Shown: one piece after another, positions 10,801 through 19,859 of the stretch | Position numbering within the stretch: the first letter of the stretch is position 1 | How the letters are laid out: each line of letters begins with the position of its first letter | Assembly: GCA_037178975.1 (NCBI GenBank) | Contig: JASJZH010000004.1 | Span: forward strand, 6,696,001 to 6,760,000 | Direction: 5' to 3' | From: Oscheius tipulae | Taxonomy: Eukaryota; Nematoda; Chromadorea; Rhabditida; Rhabditidae | DNA length: 64,000 bases | The notes under the pieces: generated by a model | The model's input: the letters and a program-made list of their open reading frames with translations, nothing else | What the model was told of the DNA's origin: nothing | Databases searched by the model: none | Program-made: the position numbers and the translations under genes

Positions 10801-12491
10801 ACAGTTTTTCTCCTTGTAATATTTCAAGCAATGACAGTTGTAGTCACCGTTCTTTAAATCTTCGCAGGTTCCACCGTACATACACGGATTTGGATCACAG
10901 ATGGCTGGAACTGGAGATTCCCAATATAATTCCTCAACAATAAACAAACACTGGCACTTGTCTCCATAGTATCCCACTGGACAGTCACATGTGAAACTCT
11001 TGTAGTCATCTGAACGAACACAAGCACCGCCATTAGTACACTGGTTGATGAGACATGGGTCAGCCCATACTGGAAGCAAGCCATGGATCGGGTAAAAAGT
11101 ATGAACCTACAAACACAGTCAGTTTGAGCGGAGTTTGCGTAGTAGGGTGGCTTGCAGACACACATATATCCATTTGTATTGACAGTGGGTGACAAGGTTA
11201 TACAGATTCCAAAATTTGAGCTGTTAGCACAGATCGAAGAGTTCAAAGCTGCACACGTGTTCGGGGCCGTTGCTGAAAGACACAAAAGTTCAAGTCGTGA
11301 ATAATGCAGTGGGTGTTATGGCGATATGGTGAGGCTTTGTATAAGGTGTTTTTGAGACGAAAGGTCAAAAGGCAGGGTAAGCATAATGTGTATTTTAAAG
11401 ACTATACTCACTGGTAGCATTGTCGTTCCCCCAAATGACCTTTTTGTTATTCGCTCCGCAAACTTCAGAATTCTTTCCCGGACACTTCTTCTTGCAATCA
11501 CTGTCATTGGGCAGGAGATCGATCGTAGTGTTGAGCCAGTTGTCAGTAGAGAGGAAACATGTCTTTTCCATAACAGCTGGAAAGCCTTTACCTGCATTCT
11601 TCAGCAAAGAGCCTACCAAAATAGGTGTAAACAACATTGTCACTTGTTGTTTCTCTCAGCAACTGATTACATTTCGAGAAGCTCATTTGGTCGTCCGTAA
11701 TCTTCTTGTACTTTGTGGAGTCGAGGAGAATAGAATCATATTCGAAGCAGGCAAACACCGCATTTGCAGCTAGGATAAGCGTACTTTGCTATAAAGACCT
11801 CTTCTTACTCCATAGCGTCACACGAACGCCACAATATCGTCCAACCCACTCGTAGTCGCAAGTACAATAAAAAGTCTGACCGTCGTAGAGCGTCGAACAT
11901 TTTCCGTGAGAACCGCAAGTGTCTTTGGTACACGGATTCCTGTCTAGGCTTTTTGTCATTTTTCATCGACAAAATTGTTTACATTGACAATTGGGAGCGA
12001 GGTAGTCTGTCGGACATTGACAAGTGTACTTCACCCCATCAGTAGTCTTGCATGTCCCTCCATTGAAACAAGGATTGTTGGCACATACTGAGGCTATAGC
12101 TAAACCAATTTTGTTAATCCAGTAGTAAGAATGACTAACGAGTGTCACACTTTGCACCAGTGTAATCGGGCAAACAGTCGCATTGATAAGTGCCAATTCC
12201 GGAAGTGCAGTTAAAGTGCATTAGGTCTTTTGAACAAGGGTTCTTGGCGCACTGATCAATTACTGAGCTTTTGACTGAAACATAGAAAAGAGTCCTACTT
12301 TCACAGTCGGGCCCAGTAGTTCCTGGCTGACAAACACATTTGGAGGCAGGACAACTAATTGTTGTATCGTTCCAAGTAACAAAGGGAGCACAGACTGCAA
12401 AGTTCGGACAGTTGTGAGGCGGATTGTCGTCTGTTGGTAGCCATTGGGAAACTGTAGGTCCCAAGAGAAAGAACAAAAGACACGGGGACAT
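7868..12491 (-). CDS. EGF-repeat plus DEG/ENaC channel (EGAS type)
   Basis: A long multi-exon gene from ATG 12491 to stop 7868. It starts with a signal peptide (MSPCLLFFLLGPTVSQWLP), then a row of EGF-like modules in exons between about 12490 and 9240 (for example VCANNPCFNGGTCKTTDG, SFTCDCPVGYYGDKCQC, SFSCNCSEKWRGEYC). A Cys-rich WSC-like segment (about 11395-11640, KKKCPGKNSEVCGANN) interrupts them. The C-terminal part is an amiloride-sensitive channel domain: WDYDEMFYWATF, the GNCFTFNH signature (about 9000-8960), the cysteine-rich CYRSCYQDLIKKECKCMDP loop (about 8550-8490), and the second TM GGLLGVLMGIGAFTCIEIIM. EGF modules fused to this channel occur in C. elegans EGAS proteins. The expected Gly-x-Ser filter reads Gly-Ile-Gly. 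A mariner copy sits inside the intron at 9513-10481, so splicing is probably unaffected. Ligand and ion selectivity are unknown. Confidence 0.8.
9590..10375 (-). mobile_element. Internally deleted Tc1/mariner-type element
   Basis: The ends are 20-bp inverted repeats, CATGGTGGCCGATAAGTATT at the left and CAGGGTGGCCGATAAGTATT (read inward) at the right, one mismatch apart. TA dinucleotides flank both sides (9588-9589 and 10376-10377), the standard target duplication. The 786-bp element keeps a helix-turn-helix part of a transposase on minus (10221-9988, with GRRRSVNTRRVRG) and the C-terminal signature WPSNSPDLHLLDLSVWEY (about 9945-9890), where the last catalytic acid is Asp as in mariner. The middle of the catalytic core is missing and stops interrupt the frame, so it cannot make active transposase. 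It lies in an intron of the EGF/DEG-ENaC gene, with its transposase remnant in the same direction as the host gene. Confidence 0.85.
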
Positions 12492-12572
12492 CGAAGCCTT
12501 TGGCTGAAGACAGAAGACTGGAAGTTCAGTTGCTAGGCGCCATTTTCAGAGAACTTTCGAAAATTCGTTCCC

Positions 12573-12970
12573 CTATTCACACACCTTCTTGCAAAGAACA
12601 CAAACCGGGATGACAGTAGGATCAGTTCTAGAGACAAAGCCTGCGTAAGTTTTGAGCTGACCTTGTACCATTTCTTCTTCGTCCTGATTGTGCACCTGTT
12701 GTTCGATTTGGCGAAGATACTACGAGCACTAAAACACAGACGAGCTCATATTTGCAACTTGTTTATGGTTTGTACCTTGTCCTTTGCATATCGGTGATTC
12801 GTTAATTCAACAGAAACTTTGAAAAAGGTGAGCTGGTATGGTTGGCCGAATTTAACGAGTCGAGGCTTCGTAGAAAAACCTCAATATCGTCGGGAGTTTT
12901 CACAGAAGTGACGCCCAGCTTTTTCAACGCCTTTTTTGCAAACTGGGAAATGTCAGCGTCATCACAGATC
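12573..12970 (-). CDS. Hypothetical protein with C-terminal Cys motif (5' end unresolved)
   Basis: Three exons join in frame. The first ends at KKALKKLGVTS, a 38-nt intron follows, then PRLVKFGQPYQLTFFKVSVE and NHRYAKDK, a second intron, then YLRQIEQQVHNQDEEEMVQG, ending VCVLCKKVCE. The C-terminus has CVLCKKVC, possibly half a metal site or a lipidation or disulfide motif. The acidic DDADISQFAKKAL start lacks an in-frame ATG, so at least one upstream exon or a different start is missing. No family is recognised. It lies 80 bp upstream of the EGAS-type gene on the same strand. Confidence 0.45.
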
Positions 12971-13109
12971 ACTTTGAACGGTGAATATCAATATCTGTTA
13001 GTATCGGCACATCACAAAACGCACAAAGCCAGCCGTTCATGTACTATTAATAGCTACTATCTCAGGAAATAGTCTATCGGCTGAGATCTTTATTAAAGCA
13101 AACTGGTTG

Positions 13110-13403
13110 TTATTTTGAGTTCTTATTCCTGTTGAAGACGTCCGCTAAGAGATTGGCTCCTCGTTCATTCTCTCGATCAACAATCTGTGTAAGGTGCTGG
13201 AATCGGATATCGACTAACGTTGTCCTGGGTAGCTCGCCGTATCTGAAATACCAAAGATAAATGAGTGAAAAGTAAGGAACTTACGGACTGGATCCAGGAG
13301 TTGACATGCTCTGATACCGGGTGAGAGCCTCGTCGTGCATCCGGGCTGTACTGATGGCCTCGCTCAGAGAAATCTCGTCGGATGAGATACGGTTATTGAA
13401 CAT
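13110..13403 (-). CDS. Small hypothetical protein, paralogue of the gene at 14185
   Basis: Two exons (13403-13285 and about 13245-13110) give about 84 residues. The product begins MFNNRISSDEISLSEAISTA, continues HDEALTRYQSM and, in exon 2, YGELPRTTLVDIRFQHLTQI, ending DVFNRNKNSK. There is no signal peptide or TM, and a soluble helical protein is likely. It is clearly related to the divergently transcribed gene at 14185-14495: both share LSEAI, ALTRY, a single intron at the same place after a Pro codon, and Y-x-x-LPRT-x-L-x-D-x-RF. The shared intron position and the conserved pattern are good evidence for a real gene although I know no family. Confidence 0.65.
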
Positions 13404-14184
13404 GCTTGTCTGAGAAGAGGGGCGGGATGAGACTGACGACGGCAGTCCACTCTTTTAAGGTGTGTAAACTAGCGCCGCACTGGCGCCCTAGATTATGGAA
13501 ACACTATGAGATCAAAAGAATGGACGCGATCTTTTACATTCCTTCTCCGGGATCAAACTGTGGAGAAAGAGATATTCTTTTGAACTTGCCCGACAACGAA
13601 ATTGGGAAACAGCTGGTATCTCATGTCAGTTCCACTTTTGTATTTCAGAGGCACCTAATACTTCTTCTAAATGCTTGGACCTAAAAGATGCCTTGATGTT
13701 ACAGCCATCTGACGAAGCCGTGACATTTACTGTAGAAGGTGACTCTTTCTTACCTCTCCCCCTTTTGACGATAGCCTCGAATCCATGAACAAAAGCACTA
13801 ACTCGTTATCCTACCTTTACAATTAGCAAAAAGGGTGATGTCAGAGTTACCTTGTCTGTCATTTCTGCCTTTTCTGCCGCAAGTGTTGTTCAGGAACAGA
13901 GTTGACAAGTCAAGACAAACGAGTCAACAGTTTGAGTTTGATTGAGTCTCTCCCCCAGGAGTGTAAACGACTGATCATTCTTTTAGTTTGTTCATAAAAA
14001 CTTCTCATTCTTTCCAGAAGATCGTTTTCGGAGAGCGCGCGATATTTCAGTTTGAGATCACGTTCAAAGCGAGATGATTTCGATCGAAATCTGGAACGGA
14101 CGGAGGCAGACTCCTGCTATGAATAACCTTGACCAAACTTTTAAAAGACCCTCTTCTTGAAAATTCCGGCCGCCTTCTCCGAAA
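13404..14184. other. Shared divergent promoter region of two paralogous small genes
   Basis: The 781 bp lie between the start codons of two head-to-head paralogues. The open frame at 13406-13684 (+) has no protein-like character. No TATA box or repeat is obvious. The region is a candidate bidirectional promoter. Confidence 0.45.
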
Positions 14185-14495
14185 ATGTTCACCCCTTCAG
14201 CGAGTGGAAATCTCTCGGAAGCCATTGCTAATGCTCAACTCCACAATGCTGCTCTAACTCGATACGACCAAATGTTCTTTCAACACAAAGACCCGTGAGA
14301 TTTGTACCTTTGTATTAGCACAGTTAAGTCTTCAGATATGAGAAACTGCCACGCACATCCCTACTCGACATGAGGTTCGAGCACCTAGCTACTGTTATGG
14401 TCAACGAGGCACAGAAGAGTGAGAGAGCAGCATTACAGTCTTTTATACCGAATAGTAATAGCAATAACATTGCTAGTTACATCAAACATAAATAA
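14185..14495 (+). CDS. Small hypothetical protein, paralogue of the gene at 13110
   Basis: Two exons, with the intron after HKDP (GTGAGATT to TCTTCAG, about 14297-14335), encode about 90 residues. Exon 1 gives MFTPSASGNLSEAIANAQLH and ALTRYDQMFF; exon 2 gives YEKLPRTSLLDMRFEHLATV and ends in a Ser/Asn-rich tail (SNSNNIASYIKHK). The pattern and intron position match the divergent gene at 13110-13403. An AATAAA overlaps the stop region, a plausible polyadenylation signal. It has no signal peptide and no recognised family. Confidence 0.65.
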
Positions 14496-15189
14496 TAAAC
14501 ATTCAATCATGTTTTGGTGTAGACGTGGTTCCAATGGCTAGTACAATGACCAAAGGTACGCTATAGAGGTTGAAGATCTTTGAATGAGCTCGATACTCTG
14601 CTTGCAGAGCTAGAGGTTTCTAATGGTGGTCGGTAAATGAAAAAGCCGATATCCGGACTGAAACTTAGAATTGAAAAGGCCGAGCAAACATTTTAAACAG
14701 CTGATTAGAGGAAAGTCAGTTTACCAATCTATTTTAAATTGTCCTCGCGTCTCTGTCTGTCTGTCTGTCTGTCTGAAGCCAATATTGCCAATTAGTGAGC
14801 ACTATTTTGTGCGCACACTAATTGTTGGCAAGTCAAGTCAGTTCGAGAGATACGTTCTTTGAGAGGACGTTGTCATGTCATGGTAGCTCGACTGGCGCGG
14901 AAAATGCGAACAGGTTGAAGTGGGAGGAAAGGGTCACGACAGTTGGATAGAATTGAATAGAAACCGGGCAAAATTTAAAGGTATCAGAGGATATAACTGT
15001 CATTGTGCTCCCCAGGGACGATAGCAATACTTGGACAGGGTTGAGAAATCGGAAAAATGGGTTCAAAGAGTGAAAGGGAAGTGGGGTCAAAGAGTGAGAA
15101 GTGGGTTTCACTGATTAGAAATGGTCATTAGCAATCGTTTTTGCTGGGGAAAGGACAAGGTAGATATGCCTCAAGGTGCGCAACAAAAA

Positions 15190-15230
15190 CAAGTTAGGCT
15201 ACCGCCCCGAAGGGGCGGCGGCCTAACTTG
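15190..15230. repeat. Nested perfect hairpin
   Basis: CAAGTTAGGC (15190-15199) pairs perfectly with GCCTAACTTG (15221-15230), and inside it GCCCC-GAA-GGGGC forms a second stem. Shorter versions of the inner palindrome recur in the other repeat units (near 15485 and 17672), so it marks the unit end. Confidence 0.75.
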
Positions 15231-15709
15231 TCTAGTATAAATTGTCCTCGCGTCTCTGTCTGTCTGTCTGTCTGTCTGAAGCCAATATTGTCAATTAGTG
15301 TGTACTATTTTGTGCGCACACTAATTGTTGGCAAGTCAAGCTAAATAGAGACAGTTCGGGAAGTAGGAGGACTTGGGAGGACGTTGCTCCTGTCATGGTA
15401 CCTCAATTGGAGGAAAGGGTCACGAAAGTTGGACAGAAGGAAGTAGAAATCGAGCAGTTTTAGAAGAATCAGATTATTACTGAGCCCCGAAGGGGCGTAG
15501 CCTAACTTGTCTATTTTAAATTGTCCTCGCGTCTCTGTCTGTCTGTCTGTCTGTCTGAAGCCCTAATTGACAATTAGTGAGCACTATTTTGTGCGCATAC
15601 TAATTGTTGGCAAGTCAAGCCAAATCGAGTCAGTTTGGGTGATAGCTTCGTTGGGAGGATGTTGCTCCTGTCACGGTAACTGGACTGGCGGGGAACATGC
15701 GAACAGATT

Positions 15710-15848
15710 TGTTGTGGATGGATAACATGTCAAGACTTGCCAGATCTAATTGGCTTCTATAATGATACCCTTGTGACAATTGCTTGTAGTATTGTCTGGA
15801 GTAAAGTCTCGAACTGTTACCTCGCTTCTACTGTTCCGTGTTACAACA
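15710..15848 (+). repeat. 5' long terminal repeat (139 bp)
   Basis: TG...CA-bounded repeat with 6-bp inverted ends TGTTGT/ACAACA, identical as read to 17425-17563. It contains an in-frame ATG (15737) upstream of gag. Confidence 0.9.
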
Positions 15849-15883
15849 ACTGGCGATCAGGAAGTAGAAACGACCACGTCGAG

Positions 15884-17440
15884 ATGTCACCCAAGAAGAA
15901 GACTACTCCAGCAGCTCAAGAGGACGGTTCGAAGATGTGGATGGAGATGCTGGCTCAGCAACAACAGATGATGGAAAAGCAGGAGGAGCGCCACCGAGAA
16001 CAGATGCAGATGATGATGGAAAAGCAGCAGAGAAGTGAAGAGCGAATGATGAGGATGATGGACGAGATGAAGATGACGGGAAGACCGGGTGGAGTCGGAA
16101 GCACTGCTGGTGTCTTTGATCGAATGTTGAAACGGATCGAGAAGTTCATCTACAACCCGGATGACGACGACAAGTTCGACAGATGGTTCAAGAGATACGA
16201 GCCGATGCTGAAGAAAGAGTGTGAGGAGATGGACGAAAAGGAAAAGGTCAGTTTGCTGGTGGAGCTGCTGGAGACTGTGAGCCATGAGCGTTTCACACGA
16301 CACATCCTGCCGAAGACATTGGAGGATCTCAGCTGGGAGGAGACGATCAAAGCCATGACGGAGCTGTTCGGATCGAAGAAGACTCTCTTCCGTCGTCGTT
16401 ACGAGATGTTGACGTCGTTGAAGTTTTACCCTGGTAGAGACATCGATGACTTCGTTAACAAGCTGAAAGCGAACTCGATGGCAGCGCAGCTCTCGAAGAT
16501 CACGAAAGATGAATTGGAAGTGCTGTTCATGGTTTCCGCTTTTGACCATCCGGAGCTGACGGACTACAGAATCCGGTTCTTGAACAAGTTGGACCTCGAG
16601 GAGAAACTGACGGTGGATGGGCTGAGAAAGGAGTTCCTGACCTACAAGAGTGTGGAGGATGATGCGCACGTAGTGCAGATGAACAACAAGGAGTCGGTTA
16701 TTGGAGCTGTCCGTGGACAAAGAAACGATTACTACCAGAAGAAGAGTGGACTCAGATGCTATAGATGTGATGGCAACCACGTCGTGAGGGACTGCCCGAA
16801 GATCGAATGTTTCGTTTGCGGAGGCAATCACTTTAAGAGCGACTGTCCTAAAATGGGAGATGACGCGGAGGCGAAGAAGATAGACAGAAGATGGGATGGT
16901 CATGAGGAGCGTCGTTTCCGTGCCGTGATTGGATCTGTCGACGGCTCTTCACGTGAGAAGATGATGATCAACGTGAAGCTGGGTGTCAACGTGGAGGTGA
17001 CGATGCAGATGGATACAGGAGCCGAAGCCACTCTTCTGTCACGTGAATCGTGGATCAAGATGGGCCGTCCTGAGCTGAAACGAACAGCTACCCGGCTCAG
17101 GGACATCAATGGAAACGCAATCCAGGGCTATGGTCAAATTGAGATGAAGTTTAGTGTCTTATCGGAGAACAGGTGGATCACGGGAGAGGGAGTCGCCTAC
17201 GTCACGGACAAGTACGACATCTTTGGAATGCCATGGATTCGTCAAGTTCCAAGGATCAATGAAGCGCTCCGAAGTGTCTGCACTGTTTCCACGTACCGCG
17301 AAGAACCTGATGTCAAACAAATGTCCGAAGAAGATGCCTACCATCTCTTCTACGACTACTGTGAGGGTCTTCTCCCCGAATTCGATGCTCTCCTGGAGAT
17401 CTATCCTCATTTTGGTGGGGAAGATGTTGTGGATGGATAA
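15884..17440 (+). CDS. Gag-retropepsin polyprotein of the LTR element
   Basis: 518 codons from MSPKKKTTPAAQEDG; the frame is also open upstream to 15737 inside the LTR, but this ATG starts the protein-like sequence. Order: Met/Gln/Glu-rich coiled-coil N-terminus (residues about 20-70); a capsid-like helical region (DDDDKFDRWFKRYEPMLKKE, then LTSLKFYPGRDIDDFVNKL) to about 280; two zinc knuckles of the form C-x2-C-x3-H-x4-C (CYRCDGNHVVRDC and CFVCGGNHFKSDC); then a pepsin-like retroviral protease with the catalytic triplet in MQMDTGAEATLLS (about 17006-17040) and later DKYDIFGMPWI. This resembles gypsy-class gag-pro of nematodes. The stop codon lies in the 3' LTR. There is no frameshift or internal stop, although the rest of pol is absent. 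Confidence 0.9.
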   Translation: MSPKKKTTPAAQEDGSKMWMEMLAQQQQMMEKQEERHREQMQMMMEKQQRSEERMMRMMDEMKMTGRPGGVGSTAGVFDRMLKRIEKFIYNPDDDDKFDRWFKRYEPMLKKECEEMDEKEKVSLLVELLETVSHERFTRHILPKTLEDLSWEETIKAMTELFGSKKTLFRRRYEMLTSLKFYPGRDIDDFVNKLKANSMAAQLSKITKDELEVLFMVSAFDHPELTDYRIRFLNKLDLEEKLTVDGLRKEFLTYKSVEDDAHVVQMNNKESVIGAVRGQRNDYYQKKSGLRCYRCDGNHVVRDCPKIECFVCGGNHFKSDCPKMGDDAEAKKIDRRWDGHEERRFRAVIGSVDGSSREKMMINVKLGVNVEVTMQMDTGAEATLLSRESWIKMGRPELKRTATRLRDINGNAIQGYGQIEMKFSVLSENRWITGEGVAYVTDKYDIFGMPWIRQVPRINEALRSVCTVSTYREEPDVKQMSEEDAYHLFYDYCEGLLPEFDALLEIYPHFGGEDVVDG

Positions 17441-17563
17441 CATGTCAAGACTTGCCAGATCTAATTGGCTTCTATAATGATACCCTTGTGACAATTGCTT
17501 GTAGTATTGTCTGGAGTAAAGTCTCGAACTGTTACCTCGCTTCTACTGTTCCGTGTTACAACA
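17425..17563 (+). repeat. 3' long terminal repeat (139 bp)
   Basis: Identical as read to 15710-15848. It provides the gag-protease stop codon and is followed by the second AGATT target copy. Confidence 0.9.
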
Positions 17564-17724
17564 AGATTAAAAAAAATGAAAGGTAAGGCTTAGGTTTAAG
17601 ACCATTACAGGTGACAAAGAAATAGAAACCGGGCAAAGTTCAAAGGGATCAGAGGTTATTATTGCCGTTGAGCCCCTAGGGGCGATAGCATTACTTGTAC
17701 TATAAAATATGCTACGATTTTACC

Positions 17725-17935
17725 CACAAAAAGCTCTGTTCGGTATTGCGCTTTTTTTTTCTTTCTCAACCTGTGCAAAAGTGCATCTCATCGTTTGATA
17801 CCATCTTTTGAACTCTGACGAACATTTTTCGCAGTTATTTTGATCATGAACTTGACCGCCCGATTGGCGCCTGCCCTCACCGACGGAGATCGACCACTTT
17901 GATCCAAGCGTTTGGTCAGGATCAGAGTCCAAACA
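17725..17935 (-). pseudogene. Possible transposase fragment
   Basis: On minus, one frame reads SGRSPSVRAGANRAVKF followed by MIKITAKNVRQSSKDG, which looks like the basic linker between the two helix-turn-helix motifs of a Tc1/mariner transposase (compare GRRRSVNTRRVRG in the element at 9590). It ends in stops and has no catalytic part. Similarity is short, so this is tentative. Confidence 0.3.
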
Positions 17936-17979
17936 AAAAACTTGGAACTATTCATTATTCTACGACTATATAATGAGTA

Positions 17980-19859
17980 CTACAAAAAGGTTTCACCAAG
18001 TAGCCACAGTGGCCGTTTGATTTTCTCCAATGGGGCGCCGTTATGGAGTTGAACCAAAGGGAGCTCGTTGTAGGGAGAAATGTCAAAGTATGCTAGCCGG
18101 GCGACTTTATCACGATGCTTCTAGAACTTTTCTTCAAGGACCCGTGAGATTTATAAAATTACCTTCAGTCCACATATCAAAGCAGCCGGTTGATAATCAA
18201 GGTAGAGCTTGTGAGCAATGAAATGTGGCTGACTCATAAGCGAGGGGAGATCTTCGACTCCGAAAACACAAGACTGTTGCGTGAAGAAGCCTAAACAGTA
18301 ATTTTTTCTGTGTTTCGGTTACGGTACCTTTGCAGGCTTTTGGTGAAATGTTCCAGACGTGCATCCTGGCCACATAGTAGCTCCATTTGACCTGAGAAAA
18401 GTAAAGTAACAGCTTGAACAAAAACCAACTGTTTTGAACTCTTTAAAAGTTTGCATGTACACATTTACGTCATCGGAATGCTCCTTTTGGAGCTTGTCTT
18501 TGTAGGCGATTATTTCCGAGCCTTCGAAGGCATTTGGGACTGGAAAAACTGGAAGAATCGAGTGTTTCCAAAAGAAAAACACGAACGTTTCTTGTTGCCC
18601 ATCAAAGTAGCCCAAAAAGTCTCGTCAGAGTTTCCTGTGCCATTGAGGAAGGTCAGAAGTTCGCGAGTTATAGAGGAGTAGGTGATGAACTCGGCAGAGT
18701 TCCTGGGTATGATGACAGAGACGGATGACTTGAAGACAGGAAGAGGAGAATCTTCGAACTGAAAGTTTGACCTTTCTTCTGAACGCAGACTACAGTAACC
18801 CAGCACCCTTGGAACTCTCCATCTATCTATGCTGACAATCGCTTCCTATCTTGTCAATGTTTCCGCTCAGCAATGGGAACAAGTGTTCAAGGCTTTGGAT
18901 AGAATCAGGGGACGAATCTTACCCTTTTCCCGAGTAGTCTGTACTCTTCAAAATTCAAGACGTCCATGTTCGAGCTCCCGTTCCAACTTTTTAAAATCCG
19001 AACCATTTCCAGATTGGTTCTCAGAGGAAGGTCGACTCCGGACAAGTACTAAAGCCATGTTTTTAGAAGACTGTTCTCCTACCTGGTAGTACTCCCAAGC
19101 CCTTCCTGACTTGACCAAGTAGTCAAAGCAGGCATATGTCGAGTTGATTATTTCGTAACCGCCCCACGTTACTGGAGGTCGGTCCTGAAATTATAATCAG
19201 CAACGGAAAATTTGTATTTGTACTAGAACATGAATGTTTGGAAAGCAGGATTCAAGATTTCGCATGATTTCTTTAAAAATAAGACTGGCTGTTTCGCTGA
19301 TTGCAATACAGTATTGGTTCTGAGGATGGTAGAAGGCTCCAAACATCATAAGAACCTGAACTTAATTTGGCATTTTACAAAAAGAAGACTCACTTGCAAG
19401 TAGTCCTTGTAAACCAACATGCCGTAAGCTAAAGGAAAATCGGTTTCTTCTTGACTCAATGGTCTTTCAGGAAATCCTAGATATTTCCCGAACATGTCAC
19501 AACTGAAAATAGATTTGGACAACAAAGAGCATACTTGTTGGATATATAATGAATACGTCTCTCGAGCACTCTCCTCTCCTTCACCGATATATCCCATTCC
19601 TTGAGTTTTTCAATCACTCTGAAGATAATGTGTGTGTGTTCAAAGCAAGACTCACTCTGGTTTCTCTTGAAAAACTCCATCACAGTCCAAATCGAACTGT
19701 TCAAGAAGAGTGGATTCCGCTCGGTAGGCTAACAAAGATCTGAAGAAGATTATTCGATTAAAACATCCCCCACCTCCGATGCAGAAGAGAAAAGGAGAGT
19801 ATACTTGTTAGACAGATAACTATTAAACTTTGTCGAAAGACAATTTTCCACTGGACCAT
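17980..19859 (-). CDS. Core-2/I-branching beta-1,6-N-acetylglucosaminyltransferase
   Basis: Type II membrane enzyme. Exon 1 (ATG 19859) encodes a short cytosolic tail and signal anchor, MVQWKIVFRQSLIVICLTSI. Later exons give LDCDGVFQEKPE, then DFPLAYGMLVYKDYLQVLMM, FGAFYHPQNQYCIAISETAS, LESCFPNIHVL, the DRPPVTWGGYEIINSTYACF block, the VFKSSVSVIIPRNSAEFITY block and NGTGNSDETFWATLM, then WSYYVARMHVWNISP, SCVFGVEDLPSLMSQPHFIA and a C-terminal tail ending LWLLGETFL (stop 17980). This is the Branch-family order, including the stem and the acceptor and catalytic DE-F-ATL region. These Golgi enzymes add branching GlcNAc to O-glycans, and nematodes carry many copies. The acceptor is unknown. The open frame at 19943-20182 upstream is not needed for the gene. 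Confidence 0.85.

Larger units (their letters stand above)
15710..17563 (+). mobile_element. Complete non-autonomous LTR retrotransposon with gag-protease only
   Basis: Direct repeats at 15710-15848 and 17425-17563 are 139 bp each and identical as read. They start TGTTGT and end ACAACA. The 5 bases before the left repeat (15705-15709) and after the right one (17564-17568) are both AGATT, a target-site duplication. Right after the left LTR comes TGGCGATCAGGAAG (from 15851), a candidate primer-binding site; just before the right LTR is a purine run GGTGGGGAAGA, a candidate polypurine tract. The only internal gene is the gag-protease frame. No reverse transcriptase, RNase H or integrase is present, so it would need enzymes from another element. 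Identical LTRs indicate a recent insertion. Confidence 0.92.
14733..17705. repeat. Tandem repeat array, about three units, interrupted by an LTR element
   Basis: Three related units begin near 14733, 15237 and 15513. Each has a core of about 105 bp: TTAAATTGTCCTCGCGTCTC, then four to five CTGT repeats, GAAGCCAATATTG, an inner inverted pair CAATTAGTG/CACTAATTG, and TTGGCAAGTCAAG. Downstream parts are also shared: ...GAGGACGTTG, GGAGGAAAGGGTCACGA, GAAACCGGGCAAA, then a CCCCGAAGGGGC or CCCCTAGGGGC palindrome and CCTAACTTG. The third unit is split by the LTR element at 15710-17563 and continues after it to about 17705. The inner inverted repeats and CTGT tracts suggest a non-coding transposon-derived satellite. 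Confidence 0.75.

Noticed and set aside
14750-15570. CRISPR-like array from regularly spaced CTGT tracts
   Set aside because: Eukaryotic sequence. The repeats are microsatellite tracts in a tandem unit, with no direct-repeat and unique-spacer structure.
15887-16903. 338-codon minus-strand open frame across gag
   Set aside because: Antisense of the gag frame. It is Leu/His/Ser-rich with no domain, while the plus frame has zinc knuckles and a protease.
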